Shown here: piece by piece, positions 57,020 to 64,000 of the stretch | How the letters are laid out: each line of letters opens with the position of its first letter | How positions within the stretch are numbered: the first letter of the stretch is position 1 | NCBI GenBank assembly: GCA_026419785.1 | Contig: JAODTK010005555.1 | Location: forward strand, 62,001-126,000 | Length of the DNA stretch: 64,000 bases | Reading direction: 5' to 3' | Source: Sclerodactyla briareus | Taxonomy: Eukaryota > Echinodermata > Holothuroidea > Dendrochirotida > Sclerodactylidae | Made by a program: the position numbers and the translations under genes | The notes under the pieces: model-generated | What the model saw: the letters and a program-made list of their open reading frames with translations, nothing else | Database searches by the model: none | Told to the model about the DNA's origin: nothing

Positions 57020-58260
57020 TGAATTTATGCAGGGTATGTTAGCCTTTAGTTTTTCGAACTTATTAACAGCAAGGAAAAGTCGTGTTGCAATTGGATTATT
57101 TACCATGGTGATATACATATGGATAAATATATCACATATGCCTAACCGGTGTCACTATGTTCAACTGGCTTGACCCATCTCTCTAAATTTTGCTATTCTT
57201 ACCGCCATTTCTCCGTATTTTCAGGTTCTAACGCTATATTTGGCGCCATCGTGGTTCTGGGACATGTCAATTGGAGTGGTAATATTTGTTTGTGTGTTAG
57301 CAGTAACGGAAATTATATGAATCACATTTTGTTTAAAACTCGCATCACTGTTTGCAACTGATCTGCGCCTTTTCTCAATTTCATCATTTTTTTTTTTTTT
57401 TCAACCATGTTTGGGCTCAGTTTTGGAACTCCATTTTGAAAAAATCGACTTTCCTCAATTTGCATGGGCGCATCTTTTTTTCTGAATAACTAAACAAAAC
57501 CTTTGGCTACTCAAATCCGTTGAAGACAGATTCTTTACAATTTTTAGCAGATTGGTAAAAAAATCCGTCTAATTTTGGGTTACTATGTTCTCTCCGAAAT
57601 AAAAGACGTTTATACTTCGGCAGCAAGGATGGGGATTGATAATCAGTCCAACTAACCCAGTGTCCGACAGCGCGACAAACTGGGTAACAACGAACAAAAT
57701 CGTTATCATAAATCTACATTGAATTAAATATTTCAAAGAACAAGGTACAGATGGGACATTGCTTCGATATTCAGAGAGTTAATATAGGCTGAGATGCGTA
57801 CTTTTTTGATTGGCGGAATTTCTGCCGAGCATGTGACTCTAACGACCCGTCACGTGTTGAGACAATTAGGTCGAGTGATACGATCCGGAAGATATCGCCA
57901 CTATAATGGACCATGAATAGGTACCTGTTAGGGGCTGATTGCCCATGACTGAGTAATGTCTGGGTGCCGAGAGTCCATGATGCATAGCGGGAAACGAGCA
58001 AGGCTCCTCTATGCCGCCAATATGTGGATTATCAAGAGCAAACGTGCTATCTAGCCTTCTAATTAATTATTTCGCGACCATGGGGCATTATTGGTCTTTC
58101 TGGTGACTGCATCGAGGGGCAATAGCAAGAAAGTATATGATATAACTTACAGCTACACGGGGGAGCAGCATGGGGGACATATGCTGTGAAGAGGGGCTAT
58201 TGACTTGAAACTCCCAGGTGAGATGGTGCACGTGCTTCTTTTCATTAAGTTGTTCGCGAT
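57020..58260. other. No gene recognised
   Basis: AT-rich sequence with a poly-T run near 57389-57402. No coding signal. Confidence 0.4.
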
Positions 58261-58261
58261 G

Positions 58262-58430
58262 TTTTCCGTAGTAGTAGTAGTAGTCGTGTAGTAGGTAGTA
58301 GTAGTAGTAGTAGTGTTCTCTTGTAGCATGGTTGAGAGGATGTCGTTAGGTAGCGAATACTATACGACTACTTACTATACTACTACTATACTATCCTACT
58401 ACATCTTACTCAACCATGCATACCAAGCGA
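58262..58430. repeat. GTA/TAC trinucleotide runs with flanking inverted copy
   Basis: GTA-type repeats at 58268-58312 are followed by their complement, ctactactatac, at about 58375-58405. The flanking tagcatggttgag and ctcaaccatgcat also mirror each other. The whole forms a hairpin-capable block about 500 bases before the large palindrome. Confidence 0.6.
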
Positions 58431-58754
58431 GAATAGCATGCACAGACGTCGGGGCAATGTGAGGAAGAGGAGGATAGAAGGTCAAAGCCAAGGGTTAGTG
58501 TTTGTCGTAATAAAGGCATTCCGAGCAGTCACCAACAACCGATACTACCATCCGATCACCCACAATGGAACGGACGCTAGTGCAATAATGGGTAAAACCC
58601 AATCCTCGAGGTTCCCAGGACGATCCCGGAAGTAGGGTTCCAGGACGCCAACCTAGAGATTTGTGGGGAGACACTTGATATGGTGGTATGTAGCCACTCC
58701 TAGGTCTTCCTATCTCTCTCCTTCTCCCCTCCCGATCTTGAAAATTATTTTATA

Positions 58755-58820
58755 TAGTAGTACTACTACTACTACTACGACCTACTATACTACTACTACT
58801 ACTACTACACTACTGCTATA
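58755..58820. repeat. (TAC)n microsatellite
   Basis: An interrupted run of tac/act trinucleotides lies just outside the left arm of the large palindrome. Confidence 0.85.
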
Positions 58821-58869
58821 GTTTATTGATCTCCAGAGATAGTTCCAGAGTTTTGTTTAAAGGTAGCCT

Positions 58870-61415
58870 TAAGCGTGTTCAATGTGGGCGATACGATACG
58901 ATACGATACGATCGATACATTTATCGGAGGAGTTCACATCTTGTGCGATATAAAAATGTCGTACGAAAATTTTATCGGACGTCTCGAGGCCTAACTTACG
59001 AGGAAAGGAGTGTGATTTAGTGCGAGAAGCACAGTTTCCCCTTTTGTCGCTTCAGGTGGGGGGGGGGGGGGGGCGTGGCGGTGGAATGCTGGTCGGCAGA
59101 GTTTTGGAGTACCAAGAATGGTAATTTCAGAGCAATTCGAAGTTTATGTCTTCCTCAGTACTTGTAAGGAGGCGTGGAGAAGCGCAATTAACGCTCACGA
59201 ATCAGACAGTTGACCTCACCATCCCCGCCTTCCTTCTCGTTCGGACACCCAGTCTTAATAGCATCGTATCCAATGTACCTGCGAAGTGCGGTACCAAGAA
59301 AGCCATTCAGTCAATTCAGCCAATTGGAGCTGACACTTTGAGCTTGGTTACTCTGCCGAACATGCATGTAAAATAATCTACGGCTCCACCTTTGTACCTT
59401 ACTACTTTTCTCACTGATTCTACAAACATAATTAACTTGTTAAATCGATATTATCCCCCCCCCCCCCTATAGCTTATTCCGTTCCTCTTTTCCGTTTCTA
59501 GCCTGCTCTTCACATGTGGATAGGGGTACGTTCCCGTCAATACGACAGGCTGTGGATCGAGACACTCTGGAAAAAACCTCCTACCCGGTTGTCCTCTCAA
59601 CCACCCACAACACCCCTCCCCCCCCGGCCACCCACTACCACCCGCATATCTACTGCCTTTGAATGTCACATGATACTTCTTGGCGCCGGCGCAACATGCC
59701 CCCTCCCTCATTACCTCACGGTCACGCAAAACTATCGTAATGGGGAGGTGGCTTCATATATTCGAATGGAAATAATATGGTTTCGAAAGTCCCTTGCATG
59801 ACGGCAACTAGGAGGCCCGAGAACTCTTCAGATGCCAATGTCTCCTCGATACGTCGCTACCCAAAACATTCATCAAAACCCCCTGATTTTATACCTAAAA
59901 CCCACTTTTCCCAGCGCTAAACTTCCCCGCACTAGCCTGTTTCGGCGTTCCATACCTTTGCAGAATTTGCGCAAGTTCATCACTGCATTTTGCGCAATTT
60001 ATCGCATCCGATAAATTATCGTACGATTAAAGTTGAAATATTTTCAACTCAACGTCCGATAAATTTATCGTATCGTATCGTATCGTTATCGCACAGGTGT
60101 GAACACTCCTATTGAGAATAACACTCACTTGTTAAACTCGACGTCCGATAAATTTATCGTATCGTATCGTATCGTATCGTATCGCCATCACAAGTGTAAC
60201 AGTCCTTTAACTTTATCGGACGTCTAGTTGAAATATTTTCAACTTTTATCGTACGATAAATTTATCGGATGCGATAATTGTCGCAATGCAGTGACAACTT
60301 GCGTAATACCGCAAAGAGTATGGAACGCCAAACAGCTATTGGGGGAAGTTTTGCGTGAGAAGTGGGTTTTTAAGTTATAAAATCATGATTGATGAAGTAT
60401 TGGGTAGTGACGTTCCGGGGAAGACATTGGCCTCTGAATGAGCTTCTCGACCCTATTGCCGCCATGCACGGAACCTACGAAACCATTATTTCAGTTCGAA
60501 TCCATGGAAGCCCTCCCCATATGCAATAGTAACGTGACCAGTGAGGGATGGGAGGGTCATGTTGTGCGCCGGCGGCTCACGAGTATAATGTGACTGCAAA
60601 GCAGGAGATATACGGATGGTAGTGAGTGGCCAGGGGGAGGGGGTGTTGTGCTGTTTGAGGGGAGCAAGGTAGGAGGGGATTTCCAGAGGGCCTCGATCCA
60701 CAGCTGACGTATTGACGGAACTTCAACCTTACCCTCATGTAAGAAAGACGCGGGAATAAAACGGAAAAGGCAAACGGAAATGAGCTATAGGGGTGGGGTG
60801 GGGGGTTATAATGTCGATTTAACGCCGAGTTAATTATGCCTTGTAGATCAGTGAGGAAAGTAGTATAAGGTACACAGGAGCCGTGGCATTATTTTTACAG
60901 GCTTGCTCTGAGCAGAATAACCAAGCTCCAATTTTCAGCTCAATTGGCAGTTGTATTTGACTCATTGACTGAGTGCTTCATTGGCGACCTCACTTCGCCG
61001 TATTATTGGATACCGTGCTAATTAAGACGTGCTGTCTAAGGAAAGGGTAGGCGGGGATGGTGAGGTCAGTTGTCCGATTTCGTGATAGTCAAATTGAGCT
61101 TCTCCTACGCCTCCTACAATACTGAGAAAAGCCCAAGCTTGAGAAGTGTTCTTTGAATTTACAATTCTTGGTATTCGAGAATTCTGCCGACCAAGCTATT
61201 GCACCGCCTGAAGCGACAACAGGGGAAAACTTGTGCTTCTCTCAGCTAAAATCCACCTACATTTCTCCGTTATGTTAGGCGCCGCCGAGAAGTCGAAAAA
61301 TTATGTACGAATTTTTATCTCGCACACGTGTGAACACTCCACTCCGATAAATTTATCGTATCTGACCGTATAGTATCGTAGCGCACAAGGGGGAACAGCG
61401 ATTACGGCCGAGTCG
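58870..61415. mobile_element. 2.5-kb imperfect palindrome (foldback-type element)
   Basis: The left arm (58870 to about 60110) and right arm (about 60190 to 61415) are reverse complements of each other along their length. Examples are tttgtcgcttcagg at 59044 with cctgaagcgacaac at 61207, the GC-rich stretches near 59620 and 60640, and gcgcaatttatcgcatccga near 59990 with its mirror near 60270. The arms are interrupted by many small differences. The centre and both outer ends carry units of CGATAAATTTATCG followed by runs of CGTAT or ATACG. No coding sequence was seen. Long inverted arms of sub-repeated sequence without genes fit a foldback transposon. Confidence 0.8.
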
Positions 61416-61419
61416 TCAC

Positions 61420-63060
61420 ACTACAGCGAAATGACCCATATTTTTTTGTATCATGTTCGTTTTTCGACGCACGTAGGAATGGCATTCGAAATTGATGTCA
61501 ACAATGTCAGGTGTCAGAATAAAATGTGTCAGAGAAGGGTCGGAACATGAGGGTGCTGGTTCATAGGGGTGGGACGGAATGAGTCAGAAAATACGATGCA
61601 ATTGTTAGTATGGTGACCGATCTATGATTGACGGAGATCTCTTCGTCCTAGTTTGAATACCGATAAAATGCCAAAAGCTTGTAAGTTGTGTTTTCTAATT
61701 TGTCACAGATTGGGCTCAAATTCATCATGATATATAATATAGCATGCGATTGCTCCCTAGGACATCGAGTTTTCTACGGATTTAAATCTGTATAGCGACA
61801 TTAAGAAGTGAGTTGTGGCTCCTTGACAAACCCATGTAGAATTTGTGAAACACATTTCTGGGTAAAAGTTAATTGCTGAAGAGTAAACGTACTTTAAAAT
61901 GGCACCTGAACTCTTCAGTGTTTATGATGACAATGCATGGTCACCCACTGCGTAAACTACCTATTAGTGATGCGGATGTCGTGGTAGGTCTAGTAGGAAC
62001 CGAATCTTTCCTTTGTTTGGTACTCTTTTACACCCGGGCACTTCCACTTGTGTGAGTCATAGGTTTGGAAGAGGTATGCCAAGCGCTTGCTATATACATT
62101 CGGATCAGTGCCCACACGATCACAAACGGACCTCATGAGGGCAATCCCCGGTGTTGCAGGATCTCATCGGTAGATCTATTCAGTTTATTTCTCCCTGCTA
62201 CTATTGCGAGTTGCAAATAGACAAATGTATCAAAATATGTTTGGAAACCACCGTTTTCCCCAAAAAATATTCATATTCCTGGACATTTTTCAGGAGATTT
62301 CCAGCATGAATGCTGGGAAACCTTTCGTTATGATACTTTGTACCTTGTTCTGAAATTTGAAACCCATTCAGTCCTTCCATCTCAAATATACTGAAGAAAG
62401 AAAATTCCCAAATTTGGCCCAAAATAATGTTTTCCCCCCTAAAATCCACATTCTCGGTAATTTCCAGCTGATTGCATGGGAAAAAGTTGTCATCTGCGCC
62501 TTTTTACATTGCTACAAATTTGGATTATTCAGCCATGGAATCAGCGAATATCTTGAAAAAATAGTGAAAAATTAGTAAGAATGAAAAAGTGTTCCAAAAT
62601 GTGTTTTTTTTTTGCCCCCTGAATTTCACAATTTCGATGGTTTTCGCGTAACTTCGAAAAAATATTTGTTTTTGACTATTCTCACTATATCACCACTCCA
62701 AAGAGAGTATTTGGGTAGAATAATAGATTAAAAAATCTGACGGACACGCAAACTCACTCACACACACGCACACACTAACACACACGCAAACACACAAACA
62801 GACACTTTCGCAAGTGGACCTCACTTCAGGATTAGCCGCACCCATGGTACCCCGCCAACAGGAACCCCTCAAGGGATAGTTCTCAATTAACCACCGCTAT
62901 GGTTACCATCGGCAAAGCGTTGTTATGGCACCAGCATCAGTAAATATTGTAATTGGCAAACTGACTACAATATCTCCTATTTAATACAGATAATTAATGT
63001 TTTAGATGCAATTGGTAATTGATCAATGACCTATATTTCTACATAATGGCAGGTGCCTGT
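61420..63060. other. No gene recognised; CA-rich run at 62750-62805
   Basis: AT-rich sequence. The interrupted CA run (62755-62805) is a degenerate microsatellite. A stretch at 62240-62660 is rich in aaattcccaaat-like words but no repeat unit could be defined. Confidence 0.4.
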
Positions 63061-63099
63061 TCAGGAAAGTATATATAAAGCTGGAAAGAGAGTGGCGCC

Positions 63100-63565
63100 A
63101 TAGCGATTGCATTATTAGCTAGTAGACACCCAGAAATCACGAACGACGAGGCAGCCAAAACGAAAAATCCTCTTATACTCTATGGTCTACCATTGGCAGT
63201 TTGTTAGTTTTAGCAACTATCATGCAGACAGAAGATGTACATGATCATGGTTCCCGTCTATCAGCAGCCGCAGTTACAGTTATTCAGCAGTAGTTTTCAT
63301 TGAATAAGAATGGAGCTAGCTATAGTGATTACATCAATAAATCATCCAGGACTCTCCATCGACGAGGCACCCAAACAGAATATCTTGGACTGCATATGCT
63401 GTTGAATAGCGGATCTCAATTATAGTTTTATCTGTCAACAATCGGGTTGTTTTAGGTATCATCGGGCAGTTAGGAGAATGGAATGCTTGATCGGTTTTCG
63501 TTATTAGCAGCCACAGTTACAGTCACTTTGCAATACTTCTCATCGAATAAAACTTTACCCATTTG
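63100..63565 (+). repeat. Two-copy tandem duplication of about 230 bases
   Basis: Both units carry gacgaggca.ccaaa, a gtt.gttttagc/ggtatcat stretch, cag.agcc.cagttacagt and end with tcattgaataa or catcgaataa. A TATA-like gtatatataaag lies just upstream at 63069, and each unit ends in an AATAA-type word. Confidence 0.7.
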
Positions 63566-63569
63566 AAAG

Positions 63570-64000
63570 TGGGAAGAGCGGATGACTCTATAGAGATTGA
63601 ATCATTAGCTCGTCATGCAGAACGTAGAACTCTTCCTGATCATAACACATCTTACTTCGAATCGATGCAGTGTACGGTTTCAATTTTGGAAGTTGAATGT
63701 AGATTGAATTTCAGATTTGGAGAATCCCCAGTCAATCCATTTTAGCGATGGCGCTATTTATAAAAACCTTCGACAGGATCTCTACCCGTACGAAATAGGT
63801 GCGGCTGGAGCTGAACTTGTGGTTAGGTAGGTAGTTAGGTAGGGAGTAAAATATTCTCGTCACATGCTATGCTTTCGAGGGATTACGGGGAGCGTGCTGT
63901 CGCGAAGACCCCATTGTGCTGTTGGACCTGGGAATTCTGACCCCAATGTGGATTCCTTGTACCTATCATTGTTGTTCAATAAGTTCAATTGAGTATGCGC
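63570..64000. other. No gene recognised
   Basis: Includes a partial third copy of the preceding unit start (gattgaatcattagctcgtc at 63595) and a short ggtaggtagttaggtaggg repeat near 63825. A 60-codon open stretch at 63563-63745 has no recognisable family. Confidence 0.35.

Overview
This is a metazoan nuclear window. Evidence: exons separated by introns with GT/AG ends, a multi-exon matrix metalloproteinase (MMP), several animal non-LTR retrotransposon remnants, tRNA-derived SINE-like units, terminal-inverted-repeat elements and very long microsatellites. The repeat types and MMP architecture fit a marine invertebrate, most likely a deuterostome such as an echinoderm. That assignment is inference from recollection of repeat types, not from a search. 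I see no bacterial operon, CRISPR array, rRNA or functional tRNA gene.

The one gene I can identify with confidence is a plus-strand membrane-anchored MMP, 20694-38184. Six coding exons can be placed: propeptide with the PRCG cysteine switch and a furin-type RLRR site (20694-20973); catalytic domain N-terminal part (33580-33892); zinc-binding HEIGH exon (34620-34771); Thr-rich hinge plus hemopexin blade 1 (35405-35704); blades 2-3 (36943-37205); blade 4 plus a C-terminal membrane anchor (37907-38184). The signal-peptide exon was not found. Domain order and most splice sites are intact, but the frame is broken at least a dozen times by single-base changes, mostly in short homopolymers. This looks more like consensus indel error in the assembly than slow decay, although a pseudogene is not excluded. 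Real exons elsewhere in the window may be hidden the same way.

Layout: 1-5.3 kb, diverged tandem duplications. 6.6-8.6 kb, a repeat copy whose inverted partner is at 28.3-29.4 kb, plus a hAT-like element. 14.1-15.4 kb, repeats and a LINE 3' end (minus). 18.2-18.4 kb, a possible secreted-protein exon (minus). 20.7-38.2 kb, the MMP gene; its 12.6-kb first visible intron holds two opposite minisatellites, a tandem array, the second inverted copy and a LINE fragment (plus), and a later intron holds tRNA-like units. 42.8-46.5 kb, a poly-C tract, a two-copy tandem duplication and an 800-bp pure (GT)n. 47.1-48.2 kb, a CR1/L2-like LINE (minus). 49.5-52.6 kb, a MITE, an unrecognised minus-strand gene candidate, a short inverted-repeat element and a possible first exon. 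54.5-57.0 kb, an R2/NeSL-like retrotransposon with a restriction-like endonuclease end (minus) flanked by SINE-like pieces. 58.9-61.4 kb, a 2.5-kb imperfect palindrome (foldback element). 63.1-63.6 kb, a tandem duplication.

Most of the rest is single-copy-looking, AT-rich non-coding DNA.
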